64,000 nt of DNA from Paenibacillus alvei DSM 29 (lineage in GTDB: Bacteria; Bacillota; Bacilli; Paenibacillales; Paenibacillaceae): NCBI RefSeq assembly GCF_000293805.1, contig NZ_AMBZ01000009.1, positions 244,131 to 308,130 on the forward strand, given 5' to 3'. Both the position numbers and the translations under genes were made by a program. How positions within the stretch are numbered: position 1 is the first letter of the stretch; every line of letters starts with the position of its first letter. Below, in pieces: positions 38,889 through 47,046 of this stretch. The notes beneath the pieces are model-generated. The model saw only the letters and a program-made list of their open reading frames with translations, made no database searches and had not been told where the DNA came from.

Positions 38889-39658
38889 GGTGCACCTCTT
38901 TTGTTAGCAATGATAATTTCAACGCCTATTTCATTTACATGACGCTGCCAATCCGTATCTGGCTCACGATCTGTGACGATAAAGTCTATATCTTCTAAGC
39001 CGGCAACACGATGGAACATCGTCTTGCCGAACTTGGAGTGGTCAGCAAGGATAATGACTTGGTCTGCGTTGCGAATCACTTGCCTAATGAGATACGTCTC
39101 TTCTTCAAAGTCGGTCGTCAGTCCATTCATAGACAATCCGCAAGTGCCAAGGAACGCCTTGTCGAAGTGATAATCGCTCAACATCTCTATCGCCCGCGAT
39201 CCATAAATCATGCGTTGATTATTGTCCAGTAGACCGCCAAGTAGCTGAATACGAGCCAAATTCCTTTCTGCCAACATGCCGGCCATATCAATCGAATTGG
39301 TAACGATAACATTCCGCTTCGTCTTCATGTATTCTCCCACATATCTTACCGTCGTGGATGAATCCATATATATGTAATCGTCGTCATGAAGAAGACTTGC
39401 AGCAACGTGCCCGATCATCTGCTTAGACGTCGTCTCTTTCTGCAGACGCTGACCGTAATTTGGCATCTCCTTCGATATGGTAGGCAGGACGGCACCGCCC
39501 CGTGTTCGAATGATGCAGCCTCGTTCTTCGAGCTTGATTATGTCCCTACGCGCAGTATCTCGCGATATAGACAGCAGTTCGCATACTTGTTCAACTTCAA
39601 TGCGCTTGTTCCTCTTTAGGTGCTCTAAAATGGCAGCCAAGCGTTCTTCTTGAAACAT
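38885..39658 (-). CDS. DeoR/GlpR-family transcriptional regulator
   Basis: A 257-residue repressor. N-terminal helix-turn-helix (ILEHLKRNKRIEVEQVCELLSISRDTARRDI) with the family's GCIIRTRGGAV segment; the rest is a DeoR sugar-phosphate sensor domain (MDSSTTVRYVGE, FLGTCGL, ILADHSKFGK). This family usually represses carbohydrate uptake and catabolism genes and responds to a phosphorylated sugar. It is co-transcribed with an MFS transporter, and phased repeats lie just upstream. Confidence 0.93.
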   Translation of the reverse strand: MFQEERLAAILEHLKRNKRIEVEQVCELLSISRDTARRDIIKLEERGCIIRTRGGAVLPTISKEMPNYGQRLQKETTSKQMIGHVAASLLHDDDYIYMDSSTTVRYVGEYMKTKRNVIVTNSIDMAGMLAERNLARIQLLGGLLDNNQRMIYGSRAIEMLSDYHFDKAFLGTCGLSMNGLTTDFEEETYLIRQVIRNADQVIILADHSKFGKTMFHRVAGLEDIDFIVTDREPDTDWQRHVNEIGVEIIIANKRGAP

Positions 39659-39676
39659 GAACTCTCCCCTATCCCT

Positions 39677-39711
39677 TTAAGTAAAGTTAAGCATTGTTAA
39701 GTGATGTTAAG
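39677..39711 (-). promoter_or_regulatory. Four phased CTTAA(C/A) repeats, candidate DeoR operator
   Basis: On the minus strand CTTAAC recurs with a 10-base period (CTTAACATCA CTTAACAATG CTTAACTTTA CTTAAAGG), ending about 20 bases before the deoR start. Direct repeats on one helix face are common in DeoR/GlpR-type operators. Confidence 0.65.
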
Positions 39712-39778
39712 CGATATTTTTGATTATAAGCAATAGCTGGCAGGTGTCAATAGGAGAAGCGACGCAGTTGAACGAACA

Positions 39779-39965
39779 TAAAAAAGGAGTCCTGATAGCT
39801 CAGAACTCCTCGTCTCACTTGATTTAGGATGTAAGCTGCCACAAAGCTGGGGCGTTGGACGGTTCCCACCCTGGCAATGAAGTATGCGCTTGTCGGCATA
39901 AGTAAGTCTTTCCCGCATAAGTAAGTCCTTTATGAGTAAGTCTTTCCTGCATAAGTAACTTCGTC
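39779..39965 (-). ncRNA. Candidate small RNA, about 185 nt, with own promoter and terminator
   Basis: A promoter on the minus strand has -35 TTGTGG (39996-40001), an 18-base spacer and -10 TATAAG (39972-39977). A terminator hairpin AGGAGTTCTGA/TCAGGACTCCT with a T run closes the unit at 39779-39810. The transcript opens with four imperfect repeats of TTACTTATGC-type (39897-39960), followed by a GC-rich part able to pair GCCA with TGGC around GGGTGGG...CCCC. No known riboswitch could be assigned. A 64-codon frame inside has no ribosome site and is not convincing. It could instead be a leader of the deoR gene 120 bases further on. Confidence 0.45.
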
Positions 39966-40003
39966 GTTGGCCTTATAGCAGTTTGGGTAATTAATCCACA
40001 AAA

Positions 40004-40045
40004 ACAACCCGTAAAGGCTGAATCCTTTTAGGTTCAGGCTTTACG
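40004..40045 (-). terminator. Terminator of the amidohydrolase gene
   Basis: Long stem CGTAAAGCCTGAACC / GGATTCAGCCTTTACG with one mismatch and one bulge, followed on the minus strand by GGTTGTTTTTG. Confidence 0.8.
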
Positions 40046-40093
40046 AGTTGAACATAGCGATAGTAGTACGTGACACGTACCACGTACCACAGT

Positions 40094-41551
40094 TTATTTC
40101 TGATTGCGAGAGAACTCCTTACTAATCGGGTACGTTTTGAGCTTTTTGAGAATCGCTGTCCGATCGATTAGATGCCCATTCATGACGACCGCATGGATTT
40201 GAGTTGTGTTGCGAATATCTGCGAGCGGATTCGCGTCTAGCAGGACGAGATCGGCTAGCTTTCCTACCTCTACCGTGCCCTGCTTATCCTCATTTTCCAA
40301 ATAGCGAGCCGGATTAATCGTGGCAGCCTGAAGGGCTTGCAGCGGACTTAGTCCCGCTTTGACTAGCAGTTGAAGTTCTTCATGTAGGCTAAAGCCGTAA
40401 TATAGATTTGGCATCATGTAAGTAGAATCAGTGCCAGCCATAATCGGTACCCCAGCCTCATTCATTTTACGAACTAATTGCAAATTGTTATGTTCCAGTT
40501 CCTGATGGATAGCAGCCCCTCTTTTATCCTTGTGCCAATTTTCTATTAATGCTGCCCACTTCTTCTGAACAGCAGGTTCTAAGAAGCGCACTCTTTCATC
40601 AGGCACCTGCTTATTTAAGCTTGTCACCGTTACAAGTGTAGGAACCTGCCAAGTTTCGTTCCGTTTAAAGATCTCAAACAGCTTCCCGGCTTCTTTTGCA
40701 TCATAATGCTTTGCAGCTTTATTTTCGTATTCAAGATACAACAACTGATCGTTATTAATAATACCCGCTTCTGTTTTCTTAACAAGGCTGTTGAAAATAC
40801 CTGATTTCTTTGATGCTGTAGCAATATGCATCCCATGCAAATGCTCGAAGCTTCTCATACCGTCGTTAGAAGCTTCATCTGCACGTACAGTAAATGGTAA
40901 ATGACCACTAACCGGAAGTTGCAGCTTCTTTGCTTCCTCCATAGCCACAGCATAAAGTTCTTTAGGTATGTGGGAGTACATTTTAATTTGATCGATCTTA
41001 TATGTCTTCAACTGTTGTACAGCTTTACGAACCGCTGCTTTATTTTTTAAACTATAGTGATGCGAAGGAACCTCATTATTTGGTGATAGATTAATAACTT
41101 TACCAGAATGTACAATGCGCGGAGTCACGATTTCCTGATTATTAATGCTGCGCGTCACTTGAACATGGTGGAGGCTGGAGCCCATCTCCCTAACACCTGT
41201 CACTCCGTTTGCTAAAAAATGAGGGACTGCATTATCCATGTAATTTTCCATATGGACGTGCATATCCCATAAACCAGGGATAAGATATTTCCCATTTGCT
41301 TTGATCACACGCGCATCGTTAGGAACATCAACGTCAACCGTATCAGCTACTGCTGTAATTTGGTTGCCCTGAATGACAACCGACTGATTTGGTTTCAGCT
41401 TGCCTGTCTTCACATCCACAATGGTGACGTCCTGCACAAGTAAACAATTCTTATTACTTGGATTTGGTGGTTCTATTAAGGAAAAGGCAGGCTGGGCCAA
41501 CATTCCCGATAGAACGATTACAATCAACATGATGACACTGTTCTTAAACAA
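40094..41551 (-). CDS. Exported amidohydrolase-family protein
   Basis: A 485-residue metal-dependent hydrolase. The first 24 residues (MFKNSVIMLIVIVLSGMLAQPAFS) are a signal peptide. The amidohydrolase core shows GLWDMHVHM (metal-binding HxH), a Lys in IDQIKMYSH, SGHLPF, FEHLHGM and MAGTDSTY with the catalytic Asp. It is closest to imidazolonepropionase/prolidase-like enzymes; the substrate is unknown. TTG start behind AAAGGGTG. Single gene with a strong terminator. Confidence 0.88.
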   Translation of the reverse strand: MFKNSVIMLIVIVLSGMLAQPAFSLIEPPNPSNKNCLLVQDVTIVDVKTGKLKPNQSVVIQGNQITAVADTVDVDVPNDARVIKANGKYLIPGLWDMHVHMENYMDNAVPHFLANGVTGVREMGSSLHHVQVTRSINNQEIVTPRIVHSGKVINLSPNNEVPSHHYSLKNKAAVRKAVQQLKTYKIDQIKMYSHIPKELYAVAMEEAKKLQLPVSGHLPFTVRADEASNDGMRSFEHLHGMHIATASKKSGIFNSLVKKTEAGIINNDQLLYLEYENKAAKHYDAKEAGKLFEIFKRNETWQVPTLVTVTSLNKQVPDERVRFLEPAVQKKWAALIENWHKDKRGAAIHQELEHNNLQLVRKMNEAGVPIMAGTDSTYMMPNLYYGFSLHEELQLLVKAGLSPLQALQAATINPARYLENEDKQGTVEVGKLADLVLLDANPLADIRNTTQIHAVVMNGHLIDRTAILKKLKTYPISKEFSRNQK

Positions 41552-41696
41552 TTACAATCACCCTTTCCTCTAATGTGTAGCACATCAATCAGATGGCTCT
41601 CAGGATGAATATACTTGTTCATTCTCATACGGCATAGTGACGAAATGTCATATGATATTTCATCGTATTACGCTATCTCGTTTCCACCATTTTGAG

Positions 41697-42845
41697 TTAA
41701 ATTTTACCCTTTGGAAGCGACGGAGTTAGTGCATCCAGATACGAGCGGTGACTATTGGAGAACTCGAAGTTATTGAACTTATCCCAGTTTACTGACCAGG
41801 TCATCAGTCCGCGGAAATTCGGATATCCCGTTGAACTGCCGCGCGTTGTGTAGCTGGGCAATTGCACGCCCTTAATAAGCGCATCAAGAGCCTTTTGTAC
41901 CTCTGCAACTGTAGTGAAGCCGCCTCCTGCATTTGCATTAGCAGGCAATCCAAGCACGATCTGATCCTGGCGCAGCGCTGGGAAGAAGTTGTTTGGATTT
42001 TTGGCAACCGGGAACCCAGTTAAGAGCATGTCGGCCATCGCAACATGGAAGTCGGCATTTCCCATCGTATGATACTGATCATCCAGGCCTGTAATTGGGC
42101 CAGAGTTGTAGTTCTGTACCTGAAGCCAATCCAGAATATCGCGTGTTGCATAGATGGCAGGCAGATATGCTCCTGCACGACTGTCGCAGCTAATGCAGCT
42201 TCCGCCATAAAAAGCATATCCGAGCTGTACGAAGAAGGTTTCGGGCGCCATTGTAAGATAGAAGTTATCGGTTCCAAAGTGGTTATTAATTGTACGGAGA
42301 GCTGCAATGAGGTTGACGATAACTGGAGTGGTGGGATTTTTGAAATCACTGTCGCCAGCGTTCAAATAGAGGGAATGTCCTTCGAAGTCCACATCAAGTC
42401 CGTTGAAGCCATATTTCTCAATGATCCCAATAACCGAATTGACGAAATTATCTCGGGCTCCGGCGTTTGGGAGTTGAACCTGCCCATTCTGGCCCCCGAT
42501 AGAGATAATGACTTTCTTGCCTTGGCTCTGCAAGTAAGCGACATCAGCCTTGAAGTCGGCATCCGAATAATTGTAAGGCGTGAAGCCGATTGTACCATTC
42601 GTGACGCCAGACGTTGGTTCTGCGAAGGAGACGTTAATGACATCGAACTTAGGAGATACGTCACGGAGCTTGATGAACCCGGAGCCATTATCGAAGTTGT
42701 GCCAGTAGCCTACAATCGTCTTGCTGGATACGGCAGCTTGAGCTTGCGGCGCCCAGAGTACCAGGCCTTGCAGGAGCAACAATGCTAGAGCAGCATGTAA
42801 GACAATCATCCATTTTCTGTGGGATGTATTCCCTGTGCGTAACAT
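41697..42845 (-). CDS. Secreted GH18 chitinase, catalytic domain only
   Basis: A 382-residue glycoside hydrolase family 18 protein. A long signal peptide ends near QAQAA (residue 38). The strand-2 motif SIGGQNG and the catalytic GLDVDFEG (DxDxE with the proton-donor Glu) are present, and LMTWSVNWD closes the barrel. No chitin-binding or FnIII modules are attached. AGGAGG ten bases before ATG. Likely degrades chitin oligomers outside the cell; single gene. Confidence 0.93.
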   Translation of the reverse strand: MLRTGNTSHRKWMIVLHAALALLLLQGLVLWAPQAQAAVSSKTIVGYWHNFDNGSGFIKLRDVSPKFDVINVSFAEPTSGVTNGTIGFTPYNYSDADFKADVAYLQSQGKKVIISIGGQNGQVQLPNAGARDNFVNSVIGIIEKYGFNGLDVDFEGHSLYLNAGDSDFKNPTTPVIVNLIAALRTINNHFGTDNFYLTMAPETFFVQLGYAFYGGSCISCDSRAGAYLPAIYATRDILDWLQVQNYNSGPITGLDDQYHTMGNADFHVAMADMLLTGFPVAKNPNNFFPALRQDQIVLGLPANANAGGGFTTVAEVQKALDALIKGVQLPSYTTRGSSTGYPNFRGLMTWSVNWDKFNNFEFSNSHRSYLDALTPSLPKGKI

Positions 42846-43027
42846 ACGTAATCATCCTCCTATAATCCATAATGATAGCGCTTGCAAGTTGTTGATAAAA
42901 GATTCGGTTATCCCTCCTATTTCATGACCGGACTTATGACACAACACCTGCATGAGCATCTACAAGGCTCTGTGCGGCTCAGCCTTACAACATCATTATC
43001 TAGAAAAGAGGGGCTGATCATAAGGGA

Positions 43028-43132
43028 TAAATTGCAATAAAAGAGGGAGAAATCCCTCTATATGCAAAAATGAGACAGGGCCGATCTCTTCCCCATGATT
43101 TCATGGTTCGTAGTGCCGACCCTGTCTATTTA
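43028..43132 (-). terminator. Two successive terminators behind the first DUF4179 gene
   Basis: Minus strand: AGACAGGGTCGGC pairs with GATCGGCCCTGTCT around CCATGAAATCATGG, followed by CATTTTT; then AGAGGGATTTCTCCCTCT with TTTTATT. The CCATGA..TCATGG core recurs behind the second copy. Confidence 0.8.
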
Positions 43133-44368
43133 TCTTTTCGATTGCGGAATTGGGATCGTAACCTCTAGATTTTTCCAATACGTTCGATCTCCATAATCTT
43201 TCTTATCGGTTCGTTTCATACTAAAGTGCTTGTTACTTATTGTAAAGTTATAAGGTTTGATTGTGATCGATTTCGATTTCATCCCTACCGGCGCATACCA
43301 ATCATTAAGGTGATACTCGGTTTTTGGCAGAGCAGGCGTATAGATGAGTTTGGATGGGCTTAGTACACGCCCATGATCATCCACTATCTCATAGTACATT
43401 CTGCTTGCATGATGATCCCCCGATTGTTCCGAAGAGGCCGGAACAGGGCCCATGCTGTCCAGCACTAGACGAGTGGATACAGGAGAGATGTCAAGCTGCT
43501 TGACCGTATACGAGAACTTGCCGTCTGACTTGGTCACATTCGGCTTCAGAATAATAGCTCTGTTCTCAACCTTCACTGGAATTTTGAATTCATACGTTTC
43601 CTTGATCTGTGTTACTGTCGTTCGAACAGTCAGCTCAAATTCATCCGGCAATGTCGCGACATGCCTGAATTCCAATTTATAGATCGGCTTGTGTGTATCA
43701 TCCATCATATAATTTTGAAGATGGCCAGAGGATTTGATAGGCTCACCGTTGATTAGAACTTTCGGGTCTCGAACATATCCCTTGGTCTGTTTTTCAACAG
43801 GAGTAGCGAAGGCTTCCACGATATGATCATTTACCCCTTTGTATTTTTTAACGATCTTTTTCATTTCCTCTTCCGATATACCATCAAAATATGGAGAACC
43901 AATATACTCAGGCAAATTTTTGCCCTCACGCTCAATACGAATGGACAAGCGCGTGCCGTCAAATAATACTTCACTCACCCTTAGCGTAACTCCATCATGC
44001 GTAATGCTGATGTTTGGCGTTGATATAATTCCCCGTTCAATCGCTGCGAGAACTGCATCTTCACTCGTCTCGGAAAAAAGCAGCCCGATAACCGGGACTT
44101 TTTTCAAAGCTTCCGCCATTGTTGGAGATATATATCCGACTCCAATGAGTCCTATGCCGATAATTGCAGCAGCAGAAGCAACGAATAGTGATCTCTTTAT
44201 CCAGTTGGGCTTATCCTTAAATTTTTGCTTTCCTGCGGTTTCCCTTTGTTCAATCATATTCATAATTTCATCGCTTCGGCTGTTGGTCAGCGACGAGTCT
44301 CTGATCATGTTTTCGATAGCATCTATTTCAGCGTATTTATTTTGATGGGACATAGGTTCCATGGGCAT
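43130..44368 (-). CDS. DUF4179/DUF5643 membrane protein 1, probable anti-sigma factor
   Basis: About 412 residues. A cytoplasmic N-terminus (NMIRDSSLTNSRSDEIMNMIEQ) precedes one membrane helix (residues 67-90). Outside lies a DUF4179 region (PNISITHDGVTLRVSEVLFDGTRLSI) and a DUF5643 region (KFSYTVKQLDISPVSTRLVLDS). It overlaps the upstream ECF sigma gene by 32 bases, and this arrangement marks it as that sigma's membrane anchor. The closest relative is the copy at 45091-46278, so the pair arose by tandem duplication. An ATG at 44362 has better spacing to AAGGAG. Confidence 0.85.
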   Translation of the reverse strand: MPMEPMSHQNKYAEIDAIENMIRDSSLTNSRSDEIMNMIEQRETAGKQKFKDKPNWIKRSLFVASAAAIIGIGLIGVGYISPTMAEALKKVPVIGLLFSETSEDAVLAAIERGIISTPNISITHDGVTLRVSEVLFDGTRLSIRIEREGKNLPEYIGSPYFDGISEEEMKKIVKKYKGVNDHIVEAFATPVEKQTKGYVRDPKVLINGEPIKSSGHLQNYMMDDTHKPIYKLEFRHVATLPDEFELTVRTTVTQIKETYEFKIPVKVENRAIILKPNVTKSDGKFSYTVKQLDISPVSTRLVLDSMGPVPASSEQSGDHHASRMYYEIVDDHGRVLSPSKLIYTPALPKTEYHLNDWYAPVGMKSKSITIKPYNFTISNKHFSMKRTDKKDYGDRTYWKNLEVTIPIPQSKR

Positions 44369-44921
44369 TATCTCCTTTTTGACAAGTACGTTCCATCAGC
44401 TTCGTACGTAATCGCTCATATTTCTTGCGTATTGTGGCAGACTTGATACCCATAATTTCACTAATTTCCTCAAAGGTGTACTGCTCCACCGCCTTAAGCA
44501 GTAAAATATGCCGCTCTTCAGCCGTCAGATAAGTCAGCAGTTCACTGACTAGCGTTTCATGTTGGGAGAATTGCCGCTCCGATTCCCGTTCTTTACACTG
44601 TTCAATCATACGAAACCATCGGCTTCTTTTCTTCTTCACATTCACTAAATGATGATAAGCTACCTTATAAAGCCAAGCGGAGAAGGATGCTTGCCTCTTG
44701 TATTGATGCAGATTATCAAAGGCACGGATAAAAATCTCTTGTACGGCATCTTCCGTCTCGGCATGATTTTTTAAAATATAATAGCAATATGTATACATCG
44801 GTCGTTCATATTGGTCAAGTATCTTTCTATACGCCTGTTTATCTCCTGCTTGGACTTGTATAATAACTGCTTCTATATCTATACAATTTGCTTCTAATCC
44901 CTCGGCAGTAATGGACTGCAA
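44337..44921 (-). CDS. ECF RNA polymerase sigma factor 1
   Basis: About 194 residues with region 2 (YTYCYYILKNHAETEDAVQEIFIRAFDNL, SAWLYKVAYHHLVN) and region 4 (LLKAVEQYTFEEISEIMGIKSATIRKKYERLRTKL). It should direct RNA polymerase to stress promoters and be held by the DUF4179 protein encoded next to it. The frame runs back to 44939, but TTG at 44921 follows AAAGGGG by eight bases, and this arrangement is conserved in the second sigma gene. Confidence 0.93.
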   Translation of the reverse strand: MQSITAEGLEANCIDIEAVIIQVQAGDKQAYRKILDQYERPMYTYCYYILKNHAETEDAVQEIFIRAFDNLHQYKRQASFSAWLYKVAYHHLVNVKKKRSRWFRMIEQCKERESERQFSQHETLVSELLTYLTAEERHILLLKAVEQYTFEEISEIMGIKSATIRKKYERLRTKLMERTCQKGDNAHGTYVPSK

Positions 44922-45035
44922 GAGCTCAGCCCCTTTCAAACTTCATTTTTTTAATGTCTACAATTAGGACAAGCCTTTCATGGCATGAATTTTAGGCAAT
45001 GTAAATTTGGAAGAGCAGAGCAAACACATAGAGAG

Positions 45036-45082
45036 GGTCGCCCCCTCGCCATGAATTCATGGAGTCGAGAAACTTCCCTCTA
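45036..45082 (-). terminator. Terminator behind the second DUF4179 gene
   Basis: Minus-strand arms AGAGGG/CCCTCT enclose CTCG...CGAG and a perfect CCATGAATTCATGG palindrome (45049-45062). Same design as the terminator of the first copy, as expected if the whole unit was duplicated. Confidence 0.65.
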
Positions 45083-45090
45083 CATAAAAA

Positions 45091-46278
45091 TTAATCCTGA
45101 ATGGGAATGGTGAGTTCAAGATCTTTCAAGTATGTTCGATCCCCTTGACTCGTTTTGCTGAACCCCTTCACGATGAATCCTTTGTTGTAAATTGTAAGCG
45201 TGAACGGCTTAATCGTGATGGACTTCGGTATGCCTTCAACAGGCAGGTATAATTCATCAACATGATATTCGGTTTTGGGCTTTGCATGAACATAACCAAA
45301 GATTCGCGGCTCAATGACGCGTCCCTGGTCATCCAGCATCTCATAATAGACATGGCTGGCGTGATATTTGCCGGTTTGCTCCGGCGTTGCCGGAACAGGA
45401 CCTTTACTATCCAGAACGAGCCTAGTGGACACAGGCGAAAAGTCGAGCTGCTTGACCGTGTAAGAGAATTTGCCATCGGATTTCGTGATATTCGGCTTGA
45501 ATACAATGGATTTATTCTCAACCTTCACCGGAACCTTGAATTCGAACGTTTCCTTCACTCCGGTGACATTCAGTTGCATGCTCAGCTCAAACTCATCGGG
45601 CAAATTTAGACCCTCCGTATATTCGATACGATAAGCAACATCCTCTAAAGGATAGTCTCCAAAACTGGCTGATCCGTATTGAAAAGGCTGTCCATTTACA
45701 AGAATAATGGGAAGCGTGATATACCCCTTTTCTTTTTCTTCCTCAGGCGTCTTTTTTAATTTCTCTCGTTTATTCCCTTTTAATTGCTGAGTATCATTAT
45801 CCATAATATATGAACTGATGGTGCTTTGGGGCAAATTATCCCCCTTGCGCTCGATAAGAATCGACAAACGAGTGCCATCATACAGAACCTCAGCCAATTT
45901 CAAGGTAATTCCATCGTGAGTCACGCTCAGATTAGGCTGTGTTACAATACCGCGGTCAAACGCCAGTTGTGCAGATTCCTCGCTTATATCCGCAAATAAT
46001 TGTCCGATCATAGGTACTTTTTTCAGGGCTTCTGCCATTGCCGGTGATACATACCCCATAGCGATGATTCCCGCTCCCAATACTAACGTAATAGAAGCAA
46101 CTAATACAGTTTTCTTCCATACATTCGGCTTGCGTGAAAATTTTTGTGTTCTTGACCAGCCTGCTTGTTCAATGTGATTCATAATTTCATCGCTTCGACT
46201 ATTAGGCAGCGACGAATCACGAATCATTTGCTCGATTCCATCCATTTCAGCGTAATCCGTGCGCTGCATATGCTCCAT
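45091..46278 (-). CDS. DUF4179/DUF5643 membrane protein 2, probable anti-sigma factor
   Basis: A 395-residue paralog of protein 1 with the same plan: cytoplasmic helix (GIEQMIRDSSLPNSRSDEIM), membrane helix at about 60-82, SPAMAEALKKVPMIGQLFAD, LSVTHDGITLKLAEVLYDG, and KFSYTVKQLDFSPVSTRLVL in the DUF5643 part. Overlaps the second ECF sigma gene by 32 bases. AAGGAG nine bases before ATG. The external domains could sense a ligand, but none is known to me. Confidence 0.86.
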   Translation of the reverse strand: MEHMQRTDYAEMDGIEQMIRDSSLPNSRSDEIMNHIEQAGWSRTQKFSRKPNVWKKTVLVASITLVLGAGIIAMGYVSPAMAEALKKVPMIGQLFADISEESAQLAFDRGIVTQPNLSVTHDGITLKLAEVLYDGTRLSILIERKGDNLPQSTISSYIMDNDTQQLKGNKREKLKKTPEEEKEKGYITLPIILVNGQPFQYGSASFGDYPLEDVAYRIEYTEGLNLPDEFELSMQLNVTGVKETFEFKVPVKVENKSIVFKPNITKSDGKFSYTVKQLDFSPVSTRLVLDSKGPVPATPEQTGKYHASHVYYEMLDDQGRVIEPRIFGYVHAKPKTEYHVDELYLPVEGIPKSITIKPFTLTIYNKGFIVKGFSKTSQGDRTYLKDLELTIPIQD

Positions 46279-46843
46279 GGACCTTCTCTCCTTTTTTACA
46301 AATGCGATCCATTAATTTTGCGCGTAATCGCTCATACTTTTTGCGCACAGTAGCAGACTTAAGGCCCATAATTTCACTAATTTCCTCAAAGGTATACTGT
46401 TCTACTGCCTTTAAAAGCAAAATATGCCTCTCTTCAGCAGTGAGATAGGTCAATAGTTGACTGACTATCGTTTCATGCTGGGAAAAGGCAATCTCAAAAT
46501 GCTCATTCTGCTTCTCAACCTGCTTAATTAGATTGAGCCATCGGATCTTCTTTTTCTTTAAATTGATCAAATGGTGATAGGCGACTTTATAAAGCCAGGC
46601 GGAAAAGGAAACCCGCCTATTATATTGATATAAATTTTCATAGGCACGGATAAATATTTCCTGAACGGCATCTTCTGTTTCTGCATGATTTTTTAAAATA
46701 TAGTAACAGTATGTATACATCTGACGTTCGTAATGTTGCAGAATTACTCTGTATGCCTGCTTATCACCGGATTGTACCTCCGCTACAACCTCTTCAATAT
46801 TCATAGGTTTCACAACTCGTTCCCCAGAGATGTCGGATTGCAA
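46247..46843 (-). CDS. ECF RNA polymerase sigma factor 2
   Basis: About 198 residues, very similar to sigma 1 (YTYCYYILKNHAETEDAVQEIF, YTFEEISEIMGLKSATVRKKYERLRAKL). TTG at 46843 is preferred over ATG at 46861: AAAGGAG lies eight bases before the TTG, and the ECF-type promoter at 46875-46908 would start RNA only about seven bases before that ATG. The promoter matches two others upstream of the DUF5643 gene pair, so this sigma probably activates itself and them. Confidence 0.93.
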   Translation of the reverse strand: MQSDISGERVVKPMNIEEVVAEVQSGDKQAYRVILQHYERQMYTYCYYILKNHAETEDAVQEIFIRAYENLYQYNRRVSFSAWLYKVAYHHLINLKKKKIRWLNLIKQVEKQNEHFEIAFSQHETIVSQLLTYLTAEERHILLLKAVEQYTFEEISEIMGLKSATVRKKYERLRAKLMDRICKKGEKVHGAYAAHGLR

Positions 46844-46874
46844 GAGCTTAACTCCTTTCATGTTGACTTATTAT

Positions 46875-46908
46875 ATATAACAATCGGAACAGGCGGTTTT
46901 GTGACAGG
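46875..46908 (-). promoter_or_regulatory. ECF-type promoter of sigma 2
   Basis: Minus strand CCTGTCACAAAA, 15 bases, GTTATAT. The same two blocks at the same spacing occur twice at 49103-49170. Confidence 0.7.
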
Positions 46909-46935
46909 CATTCTAAATTTTTTATTTAGGCAAAA

Positions 46936-46986
46936 TAAAAAGACATTTACCACAATCATCATCTGATGATATGCGAGTAAATGCCT
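46936..46986 (-). terminator. Terminator of the DUF5643 gene pair
   Basis: Minus strand AGGCATTTAC pairs with GTAAATGTCT around an inner ATCATCAGATGAT hairpin, followed by TTTTATTTT. Confidence 0.7.
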
Positions 46987-47046
46987 GTTAATAGGCAGTT
47001 CCAGTCAAAGCCTTCGCCGTTCTAGAAATCCCCTGCTTTTACTGTA

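Noticed and set aside
39842..39895. T-box-like string AGGGTGGGAACCG in the candidate small RNA
   Set aside because: It has an extra base relative to the T-box consensus, lies about 60 bases from the terminator and cannot form the usual antiterminator with it; the genes downstream are not amino-acid related.
39724..39918. 64-codon frame inside the candidate sRNA
   Set aside because: No ribosome site, composition unlike a protein, and it runs through the terminator.
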